Of a DNA stretch of 7,681 nucleotides, positions 1 to 5,751 are shown piece by piece. The notes under the pieces are model-generated. The model was not told where the DNA came from and ran no database searches. It saw only the letters and a program-made list of their open reading frames with translations. Each line of letters begins with the position of its first letter. Position 1 is the stretch's first letter. Origin of the DNA: Thermoplasmata archaeon. GTDB lineage: Archaea; Thermoplasmatota; E2; DHVEG-1. The stretch spans positions 1-7,681 of the forward strand of contig QMSS01000067.1 in assembly GCA_003649715.1 (NCBI GenBank), given 5' to 3'. The position numbers were made by a program, and so were the translations under genes.

Positions 1-1
1 C

Positions 2-46
2 GAAAAATCAGGTATGAAAACGTACTATGAAGTGTTCTCGATATAG
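2..46 (+). CDS. Possible C-terminal tail of a gene cut by the window edge
   Basis: The frame starting at base 2 is open from the window edge and reads EKSGMKTYYEVFSI before a TAG stop at 44-46. Fourteen residues are too few to identify a family. The stop is followed within about ten bases by a GACATCCTCCC string and a hairpin. I associate that arrangement with the right ends of archaeal IS605-type tnpB elements, so a TnpB tail is one possibility. This is inference only, and the open frame could also be chance. Confidence 0.22.
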   Translation, partial: EKSGMKTYYEVFSI

Positions 47-52
47 ATAAAT

Positions 53-111
53 GACATCCTCCCAAAATGAATCCATCTAAAGATGGGGGTATCCCAATCT
101 GTATCTTTTTT
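53..111 (+). terminator. Hairpin plus T-run, possible IS605-type right end or terminator
   Basis: A GACATCCTCCC string (53-63) is followed by the inverted repeat CCATCT (73-78) / AGATGG (81-86), then GGGTATCCC (87-95) and a run of six T at 106-111. A hairpin with a T-run could end transcription of the gene entering from the left. The GACATCCTCCC-hairpin-GGTATCC order also resembles sequences I recall downstream of archaeal tnpB genes (right end / omega-RNA region). The stem is imperfect and the transposon reading rests on memory. Confidence 0.35.
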
Positions 112-144
112 ACTGTAATATAAAGTATAGATTTTTCAAAAATG

Positions 145-209
145 ATTGGTTGTACTCAATAAAATATTAGGTACAACCTGGTTGTTGTGTTGTGCATCCA
201 ACAACCAAT
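145..209. repeat. Cluster of overlapping inverted repeats before the IS91-type relic
   Basis: Four copies of a GGTTGT/ACAACC core alternate in orientation at 148-153, 173-178, 180-185 and 201-206. They allow three perfect pairings: GGTTGTAC 148-155 with GTACAACC 171-178; TGGTTGTTG 179-187 with CAACAACCA 199-207; and ATTGGTTGT 145-153 with ACAACCAAT 201-209. The third pairing excludes the first two. The GTG that opens the transposase frame (192) lies in the loop of the second hairpin. This could be the terminal hairpin region of the IS91-type element, an operator, or a relic of both. Confidence 0.6.
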
Positions 210-1373
210 ACTGTATTGGAATGCTTGTCTATAAATCCAACTTTTCAACAGCATATCACTATAAATCACATTTTCTCTCACAGTCATAATTGGGATGTCT
301 ATCGGTATGAGCATAGGGATGAACTTCGAGATATTGAAATCAAGGAAGCGGAGAAGATGCTCAGGTGTGAAGACTTGGGATATCATCTTTATTGTTGTCC
401 AGGTTGTGGTGAGTTGAAGGTTGTCCATTTTGGTTGTAATTCTCGTGTGTGTACTTATTGTGGAAAGAAGTTCACGGACAGGTGGACAGATAGTACTGCC
501 AGGAAGACATTTGATGTGAAGCATCATCATGTGGTTCTTACTATTCCGGAGGAACTTCGGTCTATTTTCTATGAAGATAGAGCGTTATTGAAGGTGCTTA
601 TGGACTGTGCTATATGTACTGTTTCTGATGTAATTGAATGGAGATTGAATTACAAAGCTACTCCAAGAATAGTAGTCGTATGGTAAGGATATGAAGTTTA
701 ATCCTCATCTACATTGTATGGTTACTGAAGGTGGTTTTAGGAATAATGGTATATGGGTGGATGTGAATTACTTTCCATTCAAAATGTTAAGAAGATCCTT
801 GGCAGTATCAATTGCTTACTAGATTGGGGGGAAGTGTTGGAAGATACCAATGAAAATCGTGGTTTTATAGATGGGGCTGTTTAAGAGATATCCTAAAGGT
901 TTCTATGTGAGAGCTAAAGACACTATCAATAACAAAAAAGGAATGGTAAAGTACATTGGACGGTACATACGTCATCCTGCTGTGGCAGAGAGCAGGATCA
1001 TCTTTTATGATGGTAATGAGGTCATCTTCTGGTATAAAGATGATGACAATATTGTGCATTATGTGACAATGGAGGTAGAGAGTTTATCCATGCGGTGATC
1101 AATCATATTCCTGATAAACAGTTCAAAACTATACGTCATTATGGTGTATATAGTCGGGGTATTAAGAGGAAATTTAAGAGATTACGGAGCTTGGTAAGTA
1201 TAGCTCAGATGAAACTCACTAAATTCATAGAATCCTGGGCACCTATTTGCCCAAATTGTGGTAAAAAATGGAATTTGTATTGTTTGGGATGGAAAAACCA
1301 CCCCCAAAGTGGAGTTTTGGTGAGAGAATTAGTAACTGGAATTACATTTCCAACTAGGGTGAGTTATCAGTAA
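192..1373 (+). pseudogene. IS91-family-like HUH (Y2) transposase, broken by frameshifts
   Basis: This is a decayed rolling-circle-type transposase whose parts lie in different frames. Bases 192-686 carry the N-terminal zinc-binding region, with CCPGCGE followed by C-x4-C-x2-C (GCNSRVCTYCGKK) and TIPEELR. After a frame change near 680-688, FNPHLHCMVTEGGF holds the HUH motif (HLH, codons 706-714), and this frame stops at 820-822. A short piece, WQYQLLTRL, is in another frame from 800. Bases 871-1098 carry YPKGFYV and the catalytic pair in KYIGRYIRHP (Tyr codons 952-954 and 964-966). After a further shift near 1083, HAVINHIPDKQFKTIRHYG and a C-terminal CPNCGKKW zinc ribbon run to TAA at 1371-1373. 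At least four frame changes make an active product very unlikely. The order zinc finger, HUH, YxxxY, RHYG matches the IS91-type Zn_Tnp/Y2_Tnp architecture. The first available start is GTG at 192, which may not be the original. Confidence 0.88.
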
Positions 1374-1376
1374 TTT

Positions 1377-1393
1377 CCCCGAAGGGGTTTTTT
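1377..1393 (+). terminator. GC hairpin with T6 tail after the IS91-type relic
   Basis: CCCC (1377-1380), a GAA loop and GGGG (1384-1387) are followed by six T (1388-1393), directly after the relic's stop codon. It could terminate the old transposase transcript. It could equally be the subterminal left-end hairpin of the adjacent IS200/IS605-type relic, since those elements carry such hairpins. The stem has only four base pairs. Confidence 0.5.
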
Positions 1394-1400
1394 GTTCTCA

Positions 1401-1532
1401 TGTAACATGAAGGAACGCACACCAGGCTTGCTTAAAATACATGCTTGCTTAAAACATATCGACCTTTTTTGTTATATGTGTGGTCGAGTAGTATTAAGCG
1501 ATGGTATGCTAAAAATCATCCTTCATGTTACA
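1401..1532. repeat. 14-bp inverted repeat flanking a 12-bp direct repeat
   Basis: TGTAACATGAAGGA at 1401-1414 is the exact reverse complement of TCCTTCATGTTACA at 1519-1532, so the two arms face each other across 104 bases. Inside lies a 12-base direct repeat, GCTTGCTTAAAA, at 1426-1437 and 1443-1454. The segment sits between the two transposase relics and has no clear coding content. It may be a remnant of an element's end or of a small non-autonomous element. Confidence 0.55.
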
Positions 1533-1834
1533 CAAATACCCGCATTTTCGATCCAAACAAGTACAGTGTTGATGTGAAGATTGCAACAGTGCGAAGTGGT
1601 TTTCATTGCAAGTTCAACATTAATCATCTTGTTTGGATTCCAAAATATAGACATACCGTGCTCGAAGGCAACGTGAAAAAGTCGCTGAACATCATACAGA
1701 CAAAGTAATACAAAAAACTTCAACTACGGACCCTTGCGTTGGAGATTATGCCGGATCATCTTCACTTATTTGTCGGTGCGAAACCAACACATATACCCGC
1801 ATTTATTGTGAAACAATTTTTATCATTGATCTAA
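1445..1834 (+). pseudogene. IS200/IS605-family TnpA (Y1 HUH transposase), frameshifted and truncated
   Basis: The readable part begins with VRSGFHCKFNINHLVWIPKY in the frame of base 1445, which resembles the conserved N-terminal strand of IS200-type TnpA. The usual NYHLVW has become NHLVW, as if one codon were lost. Near 1660-1672 the frame changes to ARRQREKVAEHHTDKVIQK. It returns to the first frame near 1712-1722 as LRTLALEIMPDHLHLFVGAK, which carries the HUH motif (HLH, codons 1757-1765). An in-frame TAA at 1706-1708 lies between. The protein ends at TAA 1832-1834, before the C-terminal helix that would hold the catalytic tyrosine, so it cannot be active. Where the gene originally began is unclear; the true start may be nearer 1560. 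It lies about 70 bases after the IS91-type relic. Confidence 0.82.
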
Positions 1835-1913
1835 TTCTTTAAAAGCATGTTGATAGTAGAATTCACTACAATTGGTCGTTTCTGTATCTACTTTCGGAGC
1901 TACTTTTTTCTGA

Positions 1914-1930
1914 AAAAGATTTTTATATAT
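1914..1930 (+). promoter_or_regulatory. BRE/TATA promoter of the ribosomal operon
   Basis: GAAAAAGAT directly before TTTTATATAT (1921-1930) fits an archaeal BRE plus TATA box. Transcription would start roughly 25 bases further on, near 1950, giving a leader of about 100 bases before the first gene. No other good TATA box lies between the TnpA relic and the operon. Confidence 0.7.
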
Positions 1931-2030
1931 CCCCCGCATTCCATCTTTCACATCCCCCAAAAAATAAAATGGATAATGGATGATAGAAAAACAATTATTT
2001 CGTTAGAAAAAAAATGTTTCAGAAAAGAAG

Positions 2031-2038
2031 AAAGGAGG
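2031..2038 (+). promoter_or_regulatory. Strong Shine-Dalgarno site for rpl7ae
   Basis: AAAGGAGG at 2031-2038 is close to a perfect anti-SD complement. It lies 12 bases before ATG 2051, a somewhat long spacing. It supports ATG 2051; the second Met codon at 2057 would be even further away. Confidence 0.75.
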
Positions 2039-2050
2039 CTAAGATAATAT

Positions 2051-2428
2051 ATGCCAATGTATGTACGGTTTAAAACACCAAAAGAATTACAAGACTTAGC
2101 CTATGACTTGGTAGAAAAGGCACGAGACACCGGAAAAATATGTAAGGGGACAAATGAAACAACCAAGCATGTGGAGAGAGGACAAGCGAAACTTGTTGTT
2201 ATGGCTGAGGACGTATCCCCCGAGGAGATACTTGCCCATATGCCAGTATTATGCGAGGAAAAAAACATTCCATACACCTATGTTCCCAGCAAAGAAGAAC
2301 TAGGAAATGCCGCTGGTCTAAATGTTCCAACTGCAGCAGTAGCTATAATCAATCCTGGAAAAGAAAAAGATGGGATTGAAAACATTGTAAAAAAAATAGA
2401 GGCTGTTAAAAGTCAAAATCAAGGTTAG
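2051..2428 (+). CDS. rpl7ae: Large-subunit ribosomal protein L7Ae (eL8)
   Basis: The 125-residue protein has the length and layout of archaeal L7Ae. This multifunctional kink-turn-binding protein sits in the 50S subunit and, in archaea, also in box C/D and H/ACA guide RNPs and RNase P. The RNA-binding signature [12 protein letters not shown] (residues 33-44) includes the Asn35-Glu36 and Lys39 expected to contact the tandem G-A pairs of the kink-turn. His40 stands where Ala is more usual. The core continues with [14 protein letters not shown] (46-59) and [18 protein letters not shown] (68-85), followed by a short Lys-rich tail. It is the first gene of a three-gene ribosomal cluster; rps28e starts five bases after its stop codon. 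The ATG at 2051 is preceded by a strong SD and an archaeal promoter. Confidence 0.97.
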   Translation: MPMYVRFKTPKELQDLAYDLVEKARDTGKICKGTNETTKHVERGQAKLVVMAEDVSPEEILAHMPVLCEEKNIPYTYVPSKEELGNAAGLNVPTAAVAIINPGKEKDGIENIVKKIEAVKSQNQG

Positions 2429-2433
2429 AAACC

Positions 2434-2643
2434 ATGATAGAAGGAACCCCCTGCGAGGTTGTAGAAATCATCGGCAGAACAGGTATGGCTGGGGAGGCCT
2501 ATCAGGTTAAGGTAAGAGTACTAGATGGAAGAGACAAGGGGAAAATCATAACCAGAAACGTCATGGGACCAGTTAGATTAGGTGACATTTTAATGCTAAA
2601 TGAGACACAGAGAGAGGCAAGAAGATTAGGCGGTGGAAGATAA
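2434..2643 (+). CDS. rps28e: Small-subunit ribosomal protein S28e (eS28)
   Basis: The 69-residue product matches archaeal S28e along its whole length. It has [20 protein letters not shown] (residues 14-33), then [20 protein letters not shown] and the terminal ETQREARR stretch, ending in a Gly-rich LGGGR. S28e is a small OB-fold protein of the 30S subunit near the mRNA exit channel. The gene begins five bases after the rpl7ae stop. A weak AGGT-type ribosome-binding site lies inside the end of rpl7ae (around 2421-2425), so translational coupling with L7Ae is likely. I chose ATG 2434 because it fits the family N-terminus and no earlier in-frame start is better placed. Confidence 0.97.
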   Translation: MIEGTPCEVVEIIGRTGMAGEAYQVKVRVLDGRDKGKIITRNVMGPVRLGDILMLNETQREARRLGGGR

Positions 2644-2681
2644 AAAAAGTAGGTAAAATATAAAGGGGAGCTGTCTATCCT

Positions 2682-2864
2682 ATGGTGGAGAGAAGGATTT
2701 GCTCATTTTGTGGCAACGAAATTGAACCTGGCACTGGTAAAATGTTTGTCAGAAAAGATGGAACAGTTCTATATTTTTGTAAAAACAAATGTCAGAAAAA
2801 CATGCTGAAACTAAAACGTATACCCAGAAAGGTGAGATGGAGTAAACATTATTCAAAAAGATAA
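2682..2864 (+). CDS. rpl24e: Large-subunit ribosomal protein L24e (eL24), zinc-ribbon type
   Basis: The 60-residue protein has the L24e zinc ribbon: Cys7-x2-Cys10 in RICSFCG and Cys33-x3-Cys37 in YFCKNKCQ. Between them is GKMFVRKDG, and the basic end has the typical RKVRW motif (residues 49-53) plus a short Lys/Arg tail. It belongs to the 50S subunit. The start at 2682 is preceded by an AAAGGGGAG-like ribosome-binding site about eight bases upstream. The 38-base gap after rps28e shows no promoter or terminator, so it is the third gene of the same operon. In many archaea ndk and infB follow this trio; here they do not, and a terminator-like palindrome begins on the stop codon. Confidence 0.97.
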   Translation: MVERRICSFCGNEIEPGTGKMFVRKDGTVLYFCKNKCQKNMLKLKRIPRKVRWSKHYSKR

Positions 2865-2880
2865 AAAACATGTTTTTTTT
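2863..2880 (+). terminator. Palindrome with T8 run ending the ribosomal operon
   Basis: AAAAAACATGTTTTTT (2863-2878) is a perfect 16-base palindrome, and the T-run extends to eight (2873-2880). It overlaps the rpl24e stop codon. In archaea an oligo-T run alone can end transcription, so this is a good candidate terminator between the ribosomal genes and the larA homologue. Only 28 bases separate the two genes, so some read-through may drive the downstream gene. Confidence 0.6.
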
Positions 2881-2892
2881 GGATAGGAAAAA

Positions 2893-4158
2893 ATGCTGGT
2901 TCAACTACCATATGGCAAAAAAACACTGCCCTTAGATGTGCCAGATAAAAACTTTATCGAACTACTTCTACCACAGGAGATAATACCTCCTGAGCATCCA
3001 GGATCCATGATAAAAGATGCCCTGTATAATCCATTGGGCACAGACAGACTCTCTGAGATGGCAAACCGAGGTGACAGGGTTGCTATAGTGGTTGATGACC
3101 ATACACGTCCATGCCCTACACAACAACTCCTACCACCCATATTAGATGAATTAAAAGAGGCAAACGTATATGATTCTGATGTTGTCATAATCATTGCAAA
3201 TGGAACACATAAACCCCCCTCATTTGATATAATCAAAAAAATCGTGGGGGACAAGATTACCAGAAACTACAGAGTCATATCAAATGATGTCGACCATGGG
3301 GAATATATAAATGTGGGTAAAACCCGTAGTGGAAACAATGTTGAGATTCTAAGAGACTATGTAGAGGCTGACATAAAAATCGTTCTCGGAGACATCGAAT
3401 ATCATTATTTTGCGGGATATGGTGGCACAAGAAAAAGCATCCTACCAGGAATAGCATCTCGCACATGTATCCAAAGAAATCATCAGCTATTATTTGAAAA
3501 ACATGCGCAAACCGGTGTTTTAAAAGAAAACCCTGTTCATCAAGACATGAACGAAGCCATGCATCTAGTGGGATGCGATTTTGCATTAAATGTTGTACTC
3601 AACTCAAATCACCGAATAGTTGGAGCATGGGCTGGAAAACCTGAGTCTGTCCTCGACGCAGGAATCAAGATGGTAGACAGCATGTATAAAAGAATGGTAT
3701 CTGAGAAACCAGACATAGTTGTTGCAGCTGCAAATGGGCATCCACATGACATAGACATGTATCAGGTAGTAAAGGCACTTCACAATGCCACATCTGTACT
3801 AAAAGAAAATGGTGTCCTCATCTTAGTAGCAGAATGCCCAGAAGGCCATGGAAGCCAGCTGTACATCGACTGGCTGAAAAAGCATAAAACATCTGAGGAA
3901 GTAGAGAAATCTCTCAGAAAAAACTTTCTAATAGGAGCCCACAAGGCATACTATCATCTCAAAGCTGTTGAAAACCACACAGTCATACTAGTCTCCTCCA
4001 TGAGCAAATCCGAAGTTGAAAACATATTTAGATTCAAACATGCATCCACCCCAGATGAAGCATTACAAAAAGCTTTTTCACTGGCAGGAAAAAATGCAAG
4101 AATACTTGTAGTTCCACAAGGAACCACCACACTATTAGTAGAAAAACAAGAAAACTAA
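2893..4158 (+). CDS. larA: LarA-family (DUF2088) nickel-pincer racemase/epimerase
   Basis: The 421-residue protein has the full length of LarA, the cytosolic lactate racemase whose nickel is held by a pincer (NPN) nucleotide linked to a lysine. Motifs run in family order: VVDDHTRPCP (66-75), ANGTH (102-106), YHYFAGYGGTRKSILPG (170-186), IQRNHQL (193-199) and QVVKA (291-295). Against the Lactiplantibacillus plantarum enzyme, Asp72, Arg75, His108, His174, Lys184, His200, Gln295 and Lys298 correspond to Asp69, Arg72, His106, His171, Lys181, His197, Gln291 and Lys294 here. Spacing is preserved within each pair, so the site looks intact. The family acts on several 2-hydroxy acids, so lactate is not proven as substrate. 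The cofactor genes larB, larC and larE are not in this window. The start follows GGATAGG by five bases. It lies 28 bases after rpl24e, behind a terminator-like palindrome. Confidence 0.9.
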   Translation: MLVQLPYGKKTLPLDVPDKNFIELLLPQEIIPPEHPGSMIKDALYNPLGTDRLSEMANRGDRVAIVVDDHTRPCPTQQLLPPILDELKEANVYDSDVVIIIANGTHKPPSFDIIKKIVGDKITRNYRVISNDVDHGEYINVGKTRSGNNVEILRDYVEADIKIVLGDIEYHYFAGYGGTRKSILPGIASRTCIQRNHQLLFEKHAQTGVLKENPVHQDMNEAMHLVGCDFALNVVLNSNHRIVGAWAGKPESVLDAGIKMVDSMYKRMVSEKPDIVVAAANGHPHDIDMYQVVKALHNATSVLKENGVLILVAECPEGHGSQLYIDWLKKHKTSEEVEKSLRKNFLIGAHKAYYHLKAVENHTVILVSSMSKSEVENIFRFKHASTPDEALQKAFSLAGKNARILVVPQGTTTLLVEKQEN

Positions 4159-4440
4159 AAACACCACCTGATCCATCTGTTCAGACAACCCTTCAATCTT
4201 TCTCCAAACCACATTTTTTCTGACACAAAGATACCAAAAGGAAGATTTTCTAAGAAAAATACTTGCATCCATACCTATCACGAAGCCCATAATTTTTTAT
4301 CCATATCTTTTTTCAAAAAGAGATTGACATAGATTTACCCCCTATGTTTACAGACAAACCCCTACAAGACCTCCTCTATCTACTTCACTCCCACTTTTTT
4401 TCATTCTGATATTATGCCATCCATGATATTTTTCCTAAAA
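4159..4440. other. Non-coding gap after larA
   Basis: I see no convincing gene or structured RNA in this AT-rich, pyrimidine-rich stretch. It holds several T-runs that could end the larA transcript (around 4210-4218 and 4391-4400) and a weak AT-only hairpin (TCTTTTT / AAAAAGA around 4306-4321). No tRNA-like or repeat-array pattern is visible. Confidence 0.6.
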
Positions 4441-4451
4441 AACTTTAAATA
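4436..4451 (+). promoter_or_regulatory. BRE/TATA promoter of the beta-helix protein gene
   Basis: CTAAAAAAC followed by TTTAAATA (4444-4451) fits an archaeal BRE/TATA pair. The start site would fall near 4470-4477, leaving a leader of about 40-50 bases. A second AT-rich string, CTATATAATA (4476-4485), could act as an alternative TATA box but would give a leader of only about 15 bases. Confidence 0.6.
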
Positions 4452-4486
4452 CAAGTATTGAGAAACATTAGCAGGCTATATAATAG

Positions 4487-4510
4487 CACGCCAAGTCTTA
4501 TAGAGGCGTG
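4487..4510 (+). promoter_or_regulatory. Leader hairpin overlapping the ribosome-binding site
   Basis: CACGCC (4487-4492) and GGCGTG (4505-4510) form a perfect six-pair, GC-rich stem with a 12-base loop in an otherwise AT-rich leader. The only purine-rich SD candidate at good distance from ATG 4518 is GAGG (4503-4506), half of it inside the stem. If folded, the hairpin could limit translation from the first ATG. The second site, AAAGGA (4511-4516), lies outside the stem and suits the fourth codon, ATG 4527. Confidence 0.5.
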
Positions 4511-4517
4511 AAAGGAA

Positions 4518-5594
4518 ATGAAAGAAATGAAACGAAAGAAAACACTAAAAACAACAATGTCTATCCTACTAACATTACTCCTTTTAACAACCCTACTCAC
4601 GCACCTAACAACAGAAACAAAAACATTCATATCCACTGCAACTAAAATAACAACAAAAAACAATACGCCAAACAACAAAACAAACCCTCTACTCTACATC
4701 ATCGTAGACAAAAAGGGACATGGAGACTACAAAAAAATCCAACAAGCAATCAACAATGCAACACCTAATTCAACAATATACATAAAAAAAGGAACATACA
4801 ACGAAACAATACAAATAAAAAAAAGAATCAGACTATTAGGTGAAAACAAAGAAAAAACCATAATATGCTCATCACCCAAAAACAGATACACTATTCATAT
4901 CACAACATCAAATGTGACCATCAACAACATAACAATAAAAAACCACAAAAACAAAATCTACAACATGGCCATAAAAATAACCGCTCCATACACAACTATA
5001 AAAAACTGCATAATAAAAAACGCACCAATTGGAATAGGAATATGGTCATCACACAACACCATATCAAACTGCACCATACATGGATGCAATGACGAAGGCA
5101 TAGCATTGCTAGGAACACCACAGCTACAAACAACCAACAACAAAATAACCAACTGTGAATTCTACAAAAACTGCGATGCCATAGAAATACAATACTCATC
5201 ACACAACACCATATCAAACTGCAAAATACACAACAACACACATGCCGGAATAGACGCAATAACAACCTCCGACAACAACACCATATCAAACTGCAAAATA
5301 CACAACAACACAGTATATGGAATATATCTATCAAAATCCTACTACAACCAAATAACAAACTGCGATATATCAAACAACAAAAATGGAAACATAATCATAA
5401 ACAACAAAAACTCCGGTCACAGCACAATAATATGTAAAAACACTCATACAAAAAAATCATCAAAGATAACGCATGCAATACAAACATCATTGCCTAATAA
5501 AAACTCTAATGAAAACCTATATCAAAAGATACACAACCTACTACACCGACTATTCTTCATACTCCATTCTTCTATGTTGAAAAACAAAAAATAA
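4518..5594 (+). CDS. Secreted right-handed beta-helix protein (NosD/pectate-lyase-like)
   Basis: The 358-residue protein begins with a basic segment and a hydrophobic stretch (about 14-30, SILLTLLLLTTLL), a signal peptide or N-terminal anchor. A low-complexity Thr/Asn/Lys linker follows. Residues 63-117 (VDKKGHGDYKKIQQAI ... GTYNETIQI ... IRLLGE) are the typical opening of NosD and pectin-lyase-fold proteins. From about 125 to 300 it forms parallel beta-helix coils, with Asn-Cys pairs at 163-164, 184-185, 212-213, 234-235, 258-259 and 281-282, roughly one per coil. The end has a hydrophobic patch (LLHRLFFILHSSML) and a basic KNKK tail. I see no catalytic signature, so binding, structural or polysaccharide-related roles are all possible. 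ATG 4518 is used; ATG 4527 has a better-spaced AAAGGA site and keeps the signal segment. The coding strand is extremely A/C-rich, unlike the following gene. Confidence 0.85.
   Translation: MKEMKRKKTLKTTMSILLTLLLLTTLLTHLTTETKTFISTATKITTKNNTPNNKTNPLLYIIVDKKGHGDYKKIQQAINNATPNSTIYIKKGTYNETIQIKKRIRLLGENKEKTIICSSPKNRYTIHITTSNVTINNITIKNHKNKIYNMAIKITAPYTTIKNCIIKNAPIGIGIWSSHNTISNCTIHGCNDEGIALLGTPQLQTTNNKITNCEFYKNCDAIEIQYSSHNTISNCKIHNNTHAGIDAITTSDNNTISNCKIHNNTVYGIYLSKSYYNQITNCDISNNKNGNIIINNKNSGHSTIICKNTHTKKSSKITHAIQTSLPNKNSNENLYQKIHNLLHRLFFILHSSMLKNKK
5046..5312 (+). repeat. Near-identical DNA repeats encoding beta-helix coils
   Basis: A 28-base string is identical at 5046-5073 and 5196-5223 (150 bases apart). 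A 38-base string is identical at 5203-5240 and 5275-5312, exactly 72 bases or 24 codons apart, which is one beta-helix coil. They encode HNTISNC/NNTISNCKIHNNT coils. Identity at third codon positions points to recent duplication or gene conversion of coil units. Confidence 0.85.
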
Positions 5595-5603
5595 AAAACC
5601 ACT

Positions 5604-5612
5604 CTATTTTTT
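5604..5612 (+). terminator. Oligo-T terminator candidate after the beta-helix gene
   Basis: CTATTTTTT with six T at 5607-5612 lies about 13 bases after the stop codon. Archaeal transcription often ends at such oligo-T runs without a stable hairpin. No strong stem is visible. Confidence 0.4.
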
Positions 5613-5638
5613 GTAGAAAATTCCCCACCAAATTTTTA

Positions 5639-5666
5639 CGAAAGTTTTTTAATCAACTACTTTATT
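5639..5666 (+). promoter_or_regulatory. Possible TATA region for the repeat-protein gene
   Basis: CGAAAGTTTTTTAATC (5639-5654) offers a BRE-like CGAAA before a T-rich box. CTTTATTA (5659-5666) is a second candidate. Either would place the start site between about 5670 and 5695, upstream of ATG 5752. Neither is a strong match. Confidence 0.35.
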
Positions 5667-5751
5667 AGGTTTTCCAGATTGATCCAACCACATACTTTCT
5701 CCCTTGGTTGGTGTTAGGAAGATTTCTCCAAAAAAACTTGGGTGATAGGAG

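Noticed and set aside
156..530. Minus-strand open frame of 124 codons
   Set aside because: It is antisense to the zinc-binding part of the IS91-type relic, whose plus-strand translation has clear family motifs.
1847..2047. A 66-codon open frame just before rpl7ae
   Set aside because: It runs through the TATA box, leader and SD of the ribosomal operon, has no recognisable motif and no ribosome-binding site.
1950..2050. Possible kink-turn in the rpl7ae leader for L7Ae autoregulation
   Set aside because: GGATGATAG around 1977-1985 resembles a box C, but I found no matching CUGA or G-A-paired partner strand, so a kink-turn is not supported.
2901..3586. Two minus-strand open frames of 117 and 103 codons opposite larA
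   Set aside because: They lie wholly inside a well-supported gene on the other strand and show no domain or start signals.
4865..5092. 75-codon plus-strand open frame inside the beta-helix gene
   Set aside because: It is out of frame with the beta-helix gene and is low-complexity (Gln, His, Asn, Lys), as expected from an A/C-rich sequence read in another frame.
5046..5312. CRISPR-like array
   Set aside because: The repeats are in-frame coding coils with related, not unique, sequence between them. Spacing is 72 and 150 bases, and no cas genes are nearby.
4996..5373. Cys-rich open frame of 125 codons on the minus strand
   Set aside because: It is antisense to the beta-helix repeats. Its Cys/Leu-rich repetitive content is a by-product of the repeated A/C-rich coding strand.
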